Both the position numbers and the translations under genes were made by a program. This document shows positions 31,597 to 39,883 of a stretch of 48,094 bases of DNA, in pieces. Position 1 is the stretch's first letter; every line of letters starts with the position of its first letter. The notes beneath the pieces are model-generated. The model searched no databases, was not told the origin of the DNA, and saw only the letters and a program-made list of their open reading frames with translations. Source of the DNA: Stenotrophomonas cyclobalanopsidis (GTDB lineage Bacteria; Pseudomonadota; Gammaproteobacteria; Xanthomonadales; Xanthomonadaceae); NCBI RefSeq assembly GCF_008710035.1, contig NZ_VYKI01000026.1:1-48094 (forward strand). The letters are read 5' to 3'.

Positions 31597-32958
31597 TTCC
31601 AGCCTTCACAACGCCAGCTGGGCCTGCGCCTGCTACGCCTGCGCGAGCAGCGCGGCTACAGCCAGGTGGAGCTGGCCCGCGCCCTGGGCCTGTCGGCCAG
31701 CTACCTGAACCAGATCGAGCGCAACAAGCGCCCGCTGACGCCGGCCGTGCAGAAGAAGCTGGGCGAGGTGCTGGGCGATGTTTCCGCCCTGTTCGACGAC
31801 GATGAGCCCGCCGCGCTGCAGGAGGCACTGGGCGAGACCCTGCGCGACCTCGGCCTGGCGGAGGTGAGCGCGACCGAGCTGCGGGCACTGGCCGGCAACC
31901 TGCCGCAGGTCAGCCGCGCCCTGCTGGACCTGCATCGCCGCCACCTGGCCCTGCGCGAGCATGCCGCCGCGCTGGAGTTCCAGCTGGGCGAGCCCGAGGC
32001 CGGCAGCACCCTGCCCGCCGGCGACCAGGTGCGCGAGTTCTTCAACCGCATGCACAACCACATCCCCGAGCTGGACGAACTGGCCGAGCGCCTGTTCGCC
32101 GAGTGGGGACTGTCACCCGGGCACGTGGCGCCGCGCCTGCGCCAGCTGCTGGCCGACCGCCACGGCGTGCTGGTGGAAGTGGCTGCGCTGCAGGCCGGGC
32201 GCGAAAAGCGCCAGTTCGATGCCGGCGCGCGGCGGCTGTGGCTGCCCGATTACCTGGAACCGGGGCAGCAGGCGTTCCAGATGGCGGCCGAGCTGGCCCT
32301 GCACGGTTACCTGCCGCAGATCGATGCAGTGATCGCCCGCGCGGGCTTCCACGACGATGCGCGCATCGCACAGGCGCGGATCGGCCTGTCGAACTACTTC
32401 GCCGGGGCGCTGGTGATGCCGTACATGCGCTTCCTGCGTGCGGCCGAGGCCAGCAGCTACGACATCGAGCTGCTGGCGCATCAGTTCGGCGTTGGTTTCG
32501 AGGCGGTGTGCCATCGGTTGAGCACGCTGGCGCGGCGCAGTGCGCCGGGGCTGCCGTTCTTCTTCATCCGCGTGGACCGTGCGGGCAATGTGTCCAAGCG
32601 CCATTCGGCCACCGATTTCCATTTCTCGCAGGTGGGTGGGTCGTGCCCGCTGTGGATCGTCTACGAGGCGTTCAACCAGCCGGGGCGGATCCTGACGCAG
32701 ACCGCGCGCATGCCGGATGGGCGGCGCCACTTCTGGCTGGCGCGGCAGGTCAGCAGCGGGCCGGTGGGGCATGGCCAGCCGCGCAAGACGTTTGCGGTGG
32801 CGCTGGGCTGTGATCTGCAGCATGCGGAACGGCTGGTGTATTCGCTGGGGCTGGATGTGCAGAGTCCGGGGAATTCGGTGTCGATTGGCCCAGGGTGCCG
32901 GGTGTGCCCTCGGGAGGACTGCATGCAGCGCGCGTTTGCGCAGTTGCCGGGTCGGTAA
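31591..32958 (+). CDS. XRE-family regulator of short-chain acyl-CoA metabolism (ScfR/RamB type)
   Basis: A 455-residue regulator. The N-terminal HTH_3 (residues about 8-65: LGLRLLRLREQRGYSQVELARALGLSASYLNQIERNKRPLT) is followed by an ImmA/IrrE-like middle domain (about 150-290, FAEWGL...ISNYFAGALVMPYMRFL type). A DUF2083-like C-terminal domain ends with VCPREDCMQRAF, a Cys pair conserved in RamB/PccR-like proteins, which respond to acyl-CoAs. The start is GTG 31591. It likely senses a CoA intermediate of valine breakdown and controls the divergent mmsA operon (inference). Confidence 0.85.
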   Translation: MNFQPSQRQLGLRLLRLREQRGYSQVELARALGLSASYLNQIERNKRPLTPAVQKKLGEVLGDVSALFDDDEPAALQEALGETLRDLGLAEVSATELRALAGNLPQVSRALLDLHRRHLALREHAAALEFQLGEPEAGSTLPAGDQVREFFNRMHNHIPELDELAERLFAEWGLSPGHVAPRLRQLLADRHGVLVEVAALQAGREKRQFDAGARRLWLPDYLEPGQQAFQMAAELALHGYLPQIDAVIARAGFHDDARIAQARIGLSNYFAGALVMPYMRFLRAAEASSYDIELLAHQFGVGFEAVCHRLSTLARRSAPGLPFFFIRVDRAGNVSKRHSATDFHFSQVGGSCPLWIVYEAFNQPGRILTQTARMPDGRRHFWLARQVSSGPVGHGQPRKTFAVALGCDLQHAERLVYSLGLDVQSPGNSVSIGPGCRVCPREDCMQRAFAQLPGR

Positions 32959-32975
32959 GGGTCAGATGCGCTCTG

Positions 32976-33047
32976 GTAGGTGCCAACCTTGGTTGGCACG
33001 CTCCATCCGTGCGCGACGTGCATCCACGCATGGCGTGGATTTACTAC
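32976..33047. repeat. Two GTAG-type palindromes
   Basis: gtag-gtgccaacc-tt-ggttggcac (32976-32999) and atccacgc-atg-gcgtggat followed by ttactac (33022-33047). They separate the regulator gene from the convergent patatin gene. Confidence 0.75.
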
Positions 33048-33051
33048 CGGG

Positions 33052-34926
33052 TCAGTAGATCGGCGTGACCTTCATCTGCGGCAACGGACGTGGTGCGCCG
33101 TCGGTCAAGTCCGGGCCCAGGTCTTCCCAGGTGCGGCCCTGCTCCACCATCTGCGCCCACAGCTGCTGCGACCCACGACGCTTGTCTTCCGAGCCCAGCT
33201 TGTACGACGGCGGCACGGGCTCACCGCCTGCAACGATGGAATACGCCGCGCGGTAAGCCAGCACCTGCTGTGCGGGGTCGTCGGTGCGCGCCACTTCCAG
33301 CGTGTAGCGCTGGTAGGCCGAAGCGAGGTTGCGCCAGCGGATCCAGTAGTGATTTTCGAACGAGAACGCGCAGAAGCGTGCGCCGGCCAGGCTGCCCTTG
33401 TCGGCGATGCGGCTCAGCACCTCCTGCGGCATGTCCAGGTTCATGCCGCCTTCGTCGCCCTGCAGGCTCACATGCACGATGCGGTCGCGGTAGCCCGGTG
33501 CACGCGCCTGCAGCAGGTCGCGCCAGTTCTGCATGGTGGCCACCACCGCGAACAGGAAGCGACCCAGCTCGGCCGCCGCCAGCGGCGTGGCGATGGACTG
33601 GTAATGCCGCTGCCAGCCATGGCGGTTCTCGGTGGGCAGCACCACCGCGCGCTCCAGCGCCTGCTGGCCGGTGGCGCCGTGGCTCACATCCTCGGCGTGC
33701 TGTGGGTAGACCAGATTGATGGCGAAGGTCGGCCAACGTGGCATCGCCGCGTCGAACAGGTGGATGGGGAAGTTGCTGCTGATGCCACCATCGGAGAACC
33801 AGCAGATGCGGAAGGCGGTGATGATCGGCCCGCAGGATTGGCCGGCACTGGTCAGCCCTTCCATGCTGTCGGCCACATTGTGCTCGGCATCGGCCGCGGC
33901 CGGCGACGGCTCGCAGCGGCGCTCACGACGCGCGGGCTCATGCAGCGGCACCGCGCTGATCAGCAGCGGGAAGCTCAGGCTCATGCGCGTCGCCACCAGC
34001 ACCGGCAGCTGCGGCCCCTGCGGCAGGTGGTAGTACTGCCGGCCTTCCACATCGACCGGCGCACCGGCATGGTCGACCAGCCACTGCACCACGCTGGCCG
34101 GGAACAGCTGTGCGAACTCCTCGCGCAGGAACCAGAACTGCGCGCCGCCCAGCGGCAGCGTGCGCGGTTCGTTGTGCGACACGCAGGTGGTGATCATCTG
34201 CAGGCTGATCGCGTGCGGGCTCTCCGGCTCGCCTGCATAGCGCGGTGCGTCGTGCAGGTCCGCGAAGGTGAGCGGCGCATCCGGCGACTTGCCGGCCAGC
34301 TGTTGCAGGCTGTGGTGCAGCCATTCGGTCAGCGCCGGTTTGCGCGCATCACGGCCCAGGCCGCTGCAGAGGCCCAACAGGTTGCGCCGCGCCACCCGCG
34401 CCACCCGCAGCGCGGCACCGGCCACACCGGCCCCATAGGCGCACAGCAGCGAAGGCAGCAGGGTGGCCGCCACACCGCTCCAACCGCCGCCCCACCAGCC
34501 CAGGCCGAGCAGCAGCGCCAGCGACACCAGCACTTCCAGCGGGGCGATCTCGAACACGGCCACCGCCAGGCACAGCAGCTTGCGCGGCCAGCCGTAACCA
34601 CCGGTCAGCGCGGCCAGCAGCCGGTAGGCCGCCCGCGCACCGCGCGCCGGCTGGAACAGGCTGTAGATGAAGCCGCGCCGCGAAAGCTGCGCCGACACCG
34701 CCGACAGGCCGCCATAGCCGGCGTCGTCAGCCAGGTGCTCGCCGGCCTGCTGGCGGCGATCGCCATAGGCCGCCGCTGCCGCCACCGCCGCGGCGATGGC
34801 GCCGGCCGAGGTGCCACCGATGCTCTTGAACCGATAATCGCGGGCCAGCGCCAGTACCGCATTGGGGTACACGATGCCGCTGGTGATGCCGCCCTTCATG
34901 ACCAGATCGCAGTACTTGTCTGCCAC
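33052..34926 (-). CDS. Patatin-like phospholipase family protein
   Basis: A 624-residue protein. The nucleophile elbow GGTSAGAIAA (Ser near residue 36) and DGGISSNFPI give the Ser-Asp dyad of patatin lipid hydrolases; the KGGITSGIVYPNAV loop is the oxyanion motif. Between them, residues about 95-155 include strongly hydrophobic stretches (FEIAPLEVLVSLALLLGLGWW, VAATLLPSLLCAYGAGVAG), suggesting membrane anchoring in the insert. GTG 34926 is preferred so that VADKYCDLVMKGG precedes the motif; ATG 34899 would cut into it. Related proteins have been named RpoH suppressor. Function here is unproven. Confidence 0.82.
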   Translation of the reverse strand: MADKYCDLVMKGGITSGIVYPNAVLALARDYRFKSIGGTSAGAIAAAVAAAAAYGDRRQQAGEHLADDAGYGGLSAVSAQLSRRGFIYSLFQPARGARAAYRLLAALTGGYGWPRKLLCLAVAVFEIAPLEVLVSLALLLGLGWWGGGWSGVAATLLPSLLCAYGAGVAGAALRVARVARRNLLGLCSGLGRDARKPALTEWLHHSLQQLAGKSPDAPLTFADLHDAPRYAGEPESPHAISLQMITTCVSHNEPRTLPLGGAQFWFLREEFAQLFPASVVQWLVDHAGAPVDVEGRQYYHLPQGPQLPVLVATRMSLSFPLLISAVPLHEPARRERRCEPSPAAADAEHNVADSMEGLTSAGQSCGPIITAFRICWFSDGGISSNFPIHLFDAAMPRWPTFAINLVYPQHAEDVSHGATGQQALERAVVLPTENRHGWQRHYQSIATPLAAAELGRFLFAVVATMQNWRDLLQARAPGYRDRIVHVSLQGDEGGMNLDMPQEVLSRIADKGSLAGARFCAFSFENHYWIRWRNLASAYQRYTLEVARTDDPAQQVLAYRAAYSIVAGGEPVPPSYKLGSEDKRRGSQQLWAQMVEQGRTWEDLGPDLTDGAPRPLPQMKVTPIY

Positions 34927-35088
34927 TACCCTGCCCCCGCTGACTGTGCCTGAGATGCCACCCGACGCTACGGATGCAGTATGACGCGAAGGCTTCTCAC
35001 AGCCTGAGAACCCGCCCACGGAAGGACCACTGGCCGCCCCCGCCCGGCCCGTGCACACTGCGCCCAGGACACTCATGCAGGGATTGCC

Positions 35089-36495
35089 ATGACCACCCGT
35101 CGCGCGTTCATCGCTGGCTGTGCCGTCGCCACTGCCGCCAGTGCCTGTAACCGGCGCGGCGCGCCGGTGGCCAACGACATCAGCCAGCTGGAACCCACAG
35201 ACGTGGCCGGGGTGCGGGCCGTTGCCGAAACGGCCGACCTGCAGGCCGCCCTGCAGCAGCACCGGGGCACGGTCTGCGTGGCCGGCGGCCGCTACAGCAT
35301 GGGTGGGCAGACCAGCGCGGCCGGCGCCCTGCAGCTGGGCCTGACGCCGAGCCACCGCCTGCTGCGGCTGGACGTCGCGCGCAGGGCGGTGCGCGTGCAG
35401 GCCGGCATGCGCTGGCGCGCGCTGCAGGAATGGCTGGACCCGCACAACCTGTCGGTGAAGGTGATGCAGAGCTTCAGCAACTTCACCGTCGGCGGTTCGG
35501 TATCGGTGAACTGTCATGGCCGCTACGTCGGCAGCGGCAGCATCGCCTCCACCGTGCGTGCACTGCAGGTGGTGCTGCGATCCGGCGAGGTGGTCGAGAC
35601 CTCGCGCACGCAGCACCCGGAGCTGTTCGCCGCGGTCATCGGTGGCTATGGGCTGATCGGTGTTGTCAGCGAAGTAGAGCTCGACCTGACCGACAACGAC
35701 CGCATGGCGCGGCACATGGAGCGGGTGGCGCTGGCCGATTACCCACAGTGGTTCCGCGAGAACGTGGCGTCGCGCAGCGATGCGTTGATGCACAACGCCG
35801 ACCTGATTCCACCGCGTTTCGATGCACCGGTGACCGTGACCTGGAGGCGCAGCACTGCAGCGCTGACCGACACCCGGCGCCTGATACCCGTCGGTGCGAA
35901 CTATGCCCACGAGCAGAACATGATCTGGGCCGTCACCGAACTGCCCGGCGGCCCGCAGCTGCGCGAGAGCTCGCTGGTGAAGCAGCAGATTGCCGAACCG
36001 CGGGTGATCCATCGCAACCTGGAAGCGAGCCTGGACGTGGCAGCGCTGGAACCCCGCACGCGCGCGATGTCGACCTACCTGCTGCAGGAATACTTCATCC
36101 CCGTGCGCAGCTTCCAGGCGTTCGCCACGCGCATGGCCGCGATCCTGCAGCACCACCGCGTGGACGCACTGAACGTATCGATCCGCCACGCACCCGCTGA
36201 TACGACCGCGTTGATGAAGTGGGCGGACGAAGAAGTGTTCTGCTTCGTGCTGTACCACAAGCAGCGTCGGCATCCATGGGGCGACACCATGGCCACGCGC
36301 TGGACCCGCGCACTGATCGATGCTGCGGTGGACTGTGGCGGACGTTACTACCTGCCCTACCGCCCGCACGCCACAGGCGAGCAGTTCCAGCGCGCGTACC
36401 CGCAGTGGAACGCATTCGTTGAACGCAAACGCCAGTACGACCCACAGATGCAGCTGGTGAACCAACTCTGGCAGCGCTACCTCGCAGCGCCTTAG
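35089..36495 (+). CDS. FAD-binding oxidoreductase, Tat-exported, probable lipoprotein
   Basis: A 468-residue protein. MTTRRAFIAGCAVATAASAC has a twin-arginine motif (RRAF), a short hydrophobic stretch and a Cys at residue 20 that may be a lipidation site. Residues about 50-210 form a PCMH-type FAD-binding domain (TVCVAGGRYSMGGQTSA, VQAGMRWRALQEWL, GGSVSVNCHGRYVGSGSIASTV). The C-terminal part resembles D-arabinono-1,4-lactone oxidase/berberine-bridge relatives. Substrate unknown. It is divergent from the patatin gene. A hairpin at 36500-36538 starts 4 nt after the stop. Confidence 0.82.
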   Translation: MTTRRAFIAGCAVATAASACNRRGAPVANDISQLEPTDVAGVRAVAETADLQAALQQHRGTVCVAGGRYSMGGQTSAAGALQLGLTPSHRLLRLDVARRAVRVQAGMRWRALQEWLDPHNLSVKVMQSFSNFTVGGSVSVNCHGRYVGSGSIASTVRALQVVLRSGEVVETSRTQHPELFAAVIGGYGLIGVVSEVELDLTDNDRMARHMERVALADYPQWFRENVASRSDALMHNADLIPPRFDAPVTVTWRRSTAALTDTRRLIPVGANYAHEQNMIWAVTELPGGPQLRESSLVKQQIAEPRVIHRNLEASLDVAALEPRTRAMSTYLLQEYFIPVRSFQAFATRMAAILQHHRVDALNVSIRHAPADTTALMKWADEEVFCFVLYHKQRRHPWGDTMATRWTRALIDAAVDCGGRYYLPYRPHATGEQFQRAYPQWNAFVERKRQYDPQMQLVNQLWQRYLAAP

Positions 36496-36499
36496 CAAT

Positions 36500-36538
36500 G
36501 GGGTCAGAGCCCTTTGCTGCACAAAGGGATCCAACCCC
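36500..36538. repeat. 39-nt interrupted hairpin after the FAD oxidoreductase gene
   Basis: ggggt and acccc close the outside, with a 7-bp inner stem, ccctttg/caaaggg, around ctgca. Symmetric 5-nt interior mismatches separate the two stems. I recall similar ggggtcagagcccttt hairpins as dispersed elements in Stenotrophomonas genomes (recollection, unverified). It may act as a terminator. Confidence 0.55.
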
Positions 36539-36572
36539 GTGCCGTTCCGACAGACCGCAGCAAACTGTCGAA

Positions 36573-36753
36573 GGCGGGGTGGGTCCGGTTGAGGGGGCGT
36601 GAGCCGCATGGGCCCGAGGCATGCCTCGGGCGGGTTGGGCAGGACGCCCAACCCTGGTCTTGCCGTGTGCGCAGGACAGCGCACACGAGCAAGCGGCAAC
36701 CGAGCTTACAGGGACGTACTTGCAGCGTCCCCCTCAACCGGACCCACCCCGCC
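36573..36753. repeat. 181-bp structured element with 25-bp terminal inverted repeats
   Basis: The ends, 36573-36597 and 36729-36753, are perfect complements over 25 bp. Inside are a 20-bp perfect palindrome (36612-36631), a 9-bp hairpin (gggttgggc 36632-36640 with 36646-36654) and an 8-bp hairpin (gtgtgcgc 36665-36672 with 36679-36686) inside ttgccg/cggcaa. Folded, this gives a closing stem with several arms. It has no coding capacity. It fits a miniature transposon-like or dispersed RNA-structured repeat in the space between the FAD gene and nadM. Confidence 0.75.
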
Positions 36754-36837
36754 AACCCGCGGAATCCCAGCTTCTGAAGTTGACGTCGACGTGCCTCGGC
36801 AGGTGCAGGGCGCAGCCCTGCCGGCAACCCACAACAC

Positions 36838-36865
36838 TTGACCCCCACAACCATCGGCGTAGCAT
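36838..36865 (+). promoter_or_regulatory. Candidate sigma-70 promoter of the nadM-nadV operon
   Basis: TTGACC (36838-36843), 16-nt spacer, TAGCAT (36860-36865), 55 nt before the nadM start. A hairpin, gcagggc-gca-gccctgc (36805-36821), lies just upstream. Assignment is by consensus match only. Confidence 0.45.
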
Positions 36866-36920
36866 CAGCACCAAGCCAAGGGACAGACCCGCGGCTACCA
36901 CAACGACATGAGGGATTCTC

Positions 36921-37970
36921 ATGGAATTCGACTATCTCGTCTTCATCGGGCGTTTCGAGCCCTTCCACAACGGCCACGCCGCCGTTGCCCGCCTGGCCCT
37001 GAGCCGGGCCCGTAAGCTGATCTTCCTGGTCGGCTCTGCTGATACCCCCCGCAGCCTTCGCAATCCCTGGACCGTGGCCGAACGCGCCGTGATGATCCAG
37101 GCCGCCCTCGATGGCGACACCGAACGCCTGCTGATCCGCCCGCTGCGCGACCACCTCTACAACGAAGCGCAGTGGATCGCCAACGTGCAGCGCCAGGTGG
37201 CCGAAGCCCTGCGCAACGACGGCGCTGCCGCCGATGCCAAGGTCGGCCTGATCGGCATGGACAAGGACGCCTCCAGCTACTACCTGCGCGAATTCCCGCA
37301 GTGGCCGCTGGTGGACGTGCAGCACACTGCCACCCTGTCGGCCACCGAACTGCGCCGCTACCTGTTCGAAGCCGGCGACGTCGACTTCCACGGTGCGCTG
37401 CTGATGCTGCGTGGCAACGTGCCGGCGCCGGTGTACGACATGCTGGAGGCGTTCCGGAAGAGTGCACCGGCCTACGGCCAGCTGGTGGCCGAGTACCGCT
37501 TCATCGAACAGTACAAGGCCGCCTGGAAGGACGCGCCCTACGCGCCGACCTTCGTCACCACCGATGCGGTGGTGGTGCATTCGGGCCATGTGCTGCTGGT
37601 GCGCCGCCGTTCGGAACCCGGCAAGGGCCTGTGGGCACTGCCCGGTGGTTTCGTCGGCCAGGAACAGAGCCTGCTGGACAGCTGCCTGCGCGAACTGCGC
37701 GAGGAGACCCGGCTGAAGATTCCGCTGCCGGTGCTGAAGGGCTCGCTGAAGAGCCAGCAGGTGTTCGACCACCCCGACCGCAGCCAGCGCGGCCGCACCA
37801 TCACACATGGTTTCCACTTCGAATTCCCGGCCGGCGAACTGCCGGCGGTGCGCGGCGGCGACGACGCCGACAAGGCGCGCTGGATTCCGGTGAGCGAAGC
37901 GCTGGAGATGGGCCCGCAGCTGTTCGAAGACCACCTGCACATCCTGGAGTTTTTCCTCGGCCGGGGCTGA
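36921..37970 (+). CDS. Bifunctional nicotinamide-nucleotide adenylyltransferase/Nudix hydrolase
   Basis: A 349-residue two-domain enzyme. The N-terminal NMN adenylyltransferase has the nucleotidyltransferase motif G10-RFEPFHNGH-19 and joins NMN and ATP to NAD. The C-terminal Nudix domain carries the box GGFVGQEQSLLDSCLRELREET (about 240-262), usually ADP-ribose pyrophosphatase activity in these fusions. ATG 36921 follows AGGGATT. It is followed 65 nt later by nadV, whose product makes NMN, so the two form a two-step nicotinamide-to-NAD route. Confidence 0.93.
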   Translation: MEFDYLVFIGRFEPFHNGHAAVARLALSRARKLIFLVGSADTPRSLRNPWTVAERAVMIQAALDGDTERLLIRPLRDHLYNEAQWIANVQRQVAEALRNDGAAADAKVGLIGMDKDASSYYLREFPQWPLVDVQHTATLSATELRRYLFEAGDVDFHGALLMLRGNVPAPVYDMLEAFRKSAPAYGQLVAEYRFIEQYKAAWKDAPYAPTFVTTDAVVVHSGHVLLVRRRSEPGKGLWALPGGFVGQEQSLLDSCLRELREETRLKIPLPVLKGSLKSQQVFDHPDRSQRGRTITHGFHFEFPAGELPAVRGGDDADKARWIPVSEALEMGPQLFEDHLHILEFFLGRG

Positions 37971-38035
37971 CCCGACCGGCTTTCCCCACCGGCGGATAGA
38001 CCGCCGGTTTCACTCGACGCGAAGGAGCTTCCGTC

Positions 38036-39445
38036 ATGCATTACCTCGATAATCTTCTCCTCGACACCGACAGCTACAAGGCCAGCCACTGGCTGCAGTA
38101 CCCGCCGGGTACCGATGCCACGTTCTTCTACGTGGAATCGCGCGGCGGCCTGCACGACCGCACGGTGTTCTTCGGCCTGCAGGCGATCCTCAAGGACGCG
38201 CTGGCACGGCCGGTCACCCATGCCGATATCGACGACGCCGCTGCGGTATTCGCCGCGCATGGCGAACCGTTCAATGAAGCCGGCTGGCGCGATATCGTCG
38301 ACCGCCTTGGTGGCCACCTGCCGGTGCGCATCCGCGCTGTACCCGAGGGCAGCGTGGTGCCCACGCACCAGGCGCTGATGACCATCGAATCAACCGATCC
38401 GGCCGCGTTCTGGGTGCCCTCGTACCTGGAAACCCTGCTGCTGCGCGTGTGGTACCCGGTCACCGTGGCCACCATCAGCTGGCATGCGCGGCAGACCATC
38501 GCCGGCTTCCTGCAGCAGACCAGCGACGACCCGCAGGGGCAGCTGCCGTTCAAGCTGCACGACTTCGGCGCACGCGGTGTGTCGAGCCTGCAGTCGGCCG
38601 CGCTGGGCGGTGCCGCACACCTGGTCAACTTCCTCGGCACCGACACCGTCTCGGCGCTGTGCCTGGCCCGCGCGCACTACCACGCGCCGATGGCCGGCTA
38701 TTCAATTCCCGCCGCCGAGCACAGCACCATCACCAGCTGGGGCCGCGAGCGCGAAGTGGATGCGTATCGCAACATGCTGCGCCAGTTCGGCACGCCCGGC
38801 GCGATCGTCGCGGTGGTGTCGGACAGCTATGACATCTACCGCGCGATCAGCGAACACTGGGGCACCACCCTGCGCGATGAAGTGATCGCCTCGGGTGCGA
38901 CCCTGGTCATCCGCCCCGATTCGGGCGACCCGGTGGAGGTGGTGGCCGAGAGCCTTCGCCGCCTGGACGAGGCCTTTGGCCACACGATCAACGGCAAGGG
39001 CTACCGCGTACTCAACCACGTGCGGGTGATCCAGGGCGATGGCATCAACCCGGACACGATCCGCGCCATCCTGCAGCGCATCACCGCGGACGGCTATGCC
39101 GCCGACAACGTGGCCTTCGGCATGGGCGGTGCACTGCTGCAGCGGCTGGACCGCGATACGCAGAAGTTCGCGCTGAAGTGCTCGGCCGCGCGGGTGGACG
39201 GTGCCTGGATCGACGTCTACAAGGACCCGATCACCGACGCCGGCAAGACCAGCAAGCGCGGCCGCATGCGCATGCTGCGCCGCCTGGACGATGGCAGCCT
39301 GCATACGGTGGCGCTGCCGGCCAGCGGTGACGACACCCTGCCGGCGGGCTTTGAGGATGCGATGGTGACCGTGTGGGAGAACGGCCGGTTGCTGGTCGAC
39401 CAGCGGTTGGAGGACATCCGCGCGCGGGCTGCGGGCCAGCGATAA
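38036..39445 (+). CDS. nadV: Nicotinamide phosphoribosyltransferase
   Basis: A 469-residue NAMPT-type enzyme that makes NMN from nicotinamide and PRPP. LDTDSYKASHWLQYPPGTDATFFYVESRGG is the family N-terminus; FKLHDFGARGVSSLQSAALGGAAHLVNFLGTDT and VIRPDSGDPVEVV are the conserved phosphoribosyl site blocks. ATG 38036 follows AAGGAG. It is rarer in bacteria than the PncA/PncB route. Coupling with the NMNAT-Nudix gene gives direct salvage without deamidation. Confidence 0.95.
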   Translation: MHYLDNLLLDTDSYKASHWLQYPPGTDATFFYVESRGGLHDRTVFFGLQAILKDALARPVTHADIDDAAAVFAAHGEPFNEAGWRDIVDRLGGHLPVRIRAVPEGSVVPTHQALMTIESTDPAAFWVPSYLETLLLRVWYPVTVATISWHARQTIAGFLQQTSDDPQGQLPFKLHDFGARGVSSLQSAALGGAAHLVNFLGTDTVSALCLARAHYHAPMAGYSIPAAEHSTITSWGREREVDAYRNMLRQFGTPGAIVAVVSDSYDIYRAISEHWGTTLRDEVIASGATLVIRPDSGDPVEVVAESLRRLDEAFGHTINGKGYRVLNHVRVIQGDGINPDTIRAILQRITADGYAADNVAFGMGGALLQRLDRDTQKFALKCSAARVDGAWIDVYKDPITDAGKTSKRGRMRMLRRLDDGSLHTVALPASGDDTLPAGFEDAMVTVWENGRLLVDQRLEDIRARAAGQR

Positions 39446-39451
39446 GGGTGC

Positions 39452-39474
39452 ATCCACGCATGGCGTGGATCTAC
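39452..39474 (-). repeat. GTAG-type palindrome
   Basis: atccacgc-atg-gcgtggat-ctac, the same sequence as the unit at 33022-33040. Its CTAC end (39471-39474) would give, on the minus strand, the TAG stop of the possible gene remnant at 39471-39524. Confidence 0.75.
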
Positions 39475-39524
39475 TGGAGCGCCCCCTTGACCCACGCCAG
39501 CAACGCGTCCACCGTGGGCACGCC
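39471..39524 (-). pseudogene. Possible 3' remnant of a lost gene
   Basis: The minus strand reads GVPTVDALLAWVKGALQ and stops at TAG within the GTAG of the SMAG unit. The peptide looks like the C-terminal end of a ketopantoate reductase-type protein (GVPTP-DALLALV pattern). Nothing of such a gene remains upstream: the sequence runs straight into the cobalamin riboswitch on the other strand. It may also be chance, since only 18 codons are involved. Confidence 0.3.
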
Positions 39525-39525
39525 G

Positions 39526-39718
39526 AAGGTATCCCTGCCGTCGTTGCGACTATGGCAGGGATTTGAATGGGAATCCGGTGAAGGCGCCTCGCGCGCCCAT
39601 TCCGGAGCTGCCCCGCAGCGGTGAATGGAAACGAATCCTGCCAACAGCACTGGGCTCGCGCCTGGGAAGCGGCAGGTAGTAGGTGGGCTGCGGCCCGTGT
39701 CCATCAGCCCGAATACCG
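39526..39718 (+). promoter_or_regulatory. Cobalamin (B12) riboswitch upstream of queH
   Basis: The order of conserved parts matches the cobalamin riboswitch. P1 is GGTA (39528-39531) with TACC (39714-39717). A stem-loop, ccctgcc...ggcaggg, lies at about 39533-39560. GGGAATCCGGTGAA comes next. GGAGCTGCCCCGCAGCGGTGAA is the B12 box with its kissing-loop strand. CACTGG...CTGGGAAG and AGCCCGAATACCGGCC close the aptamer. It ends about 160 nt before queH. A GGGGAC/GTCCCC hairpin (about 39729-39746) follows and may be the expression platform. The next gene on the strand is queH, then pncA. Confidence 0.9.
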
Positions 39719-39787
39719 GCCCCGGCCGGGGGACACGACCGTCCCCTGACTCGACCTGGAATCTCCGCGGGGAGGTTGCCGGGGCCA

Positions 39788-39883
39788 ATGTCGTCCTGCG
39801 CGTGCAGGCGGTGTGGCCGCGCGCGTCCTGTTCACGGTTTCCGGCCAGACCCGTTGCCCACGCCAAGATGCACCCGACGATGA
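39788..39883 (+). CDS. Possible leader peptide between riboswitch and queH
   Basis: A 31-codon frame, beginning [18 protein letters not shown], starts after GGAGG (39771-39775, a long 12-nt spacing). It stops at TGA 39881-39883, overlapping the queH ATG as ATGA. The overlap suggests translational coupling. The peptide has no known relative and could be chance in GC-rich DNA. Confidence 0.3.
   Translation: MSSCACRRCGRARPVHGFRPDPLPTPRCTRR

Noticed and set aside
34927..36699. N-terminal extension of the patatin frame to about 1215 residues
   Set aside because: The extension is antisense to the FAD oxidoreductase and has no patatin-like or other motif; GTG 34926 gives a natural start.
36754..36920. 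NAD-sensing riboswitch upstream of nadM
   Set aside because: Only one short hairpin is present and no conserved NAD-I or NAD-II aptamer pattern was recognised.
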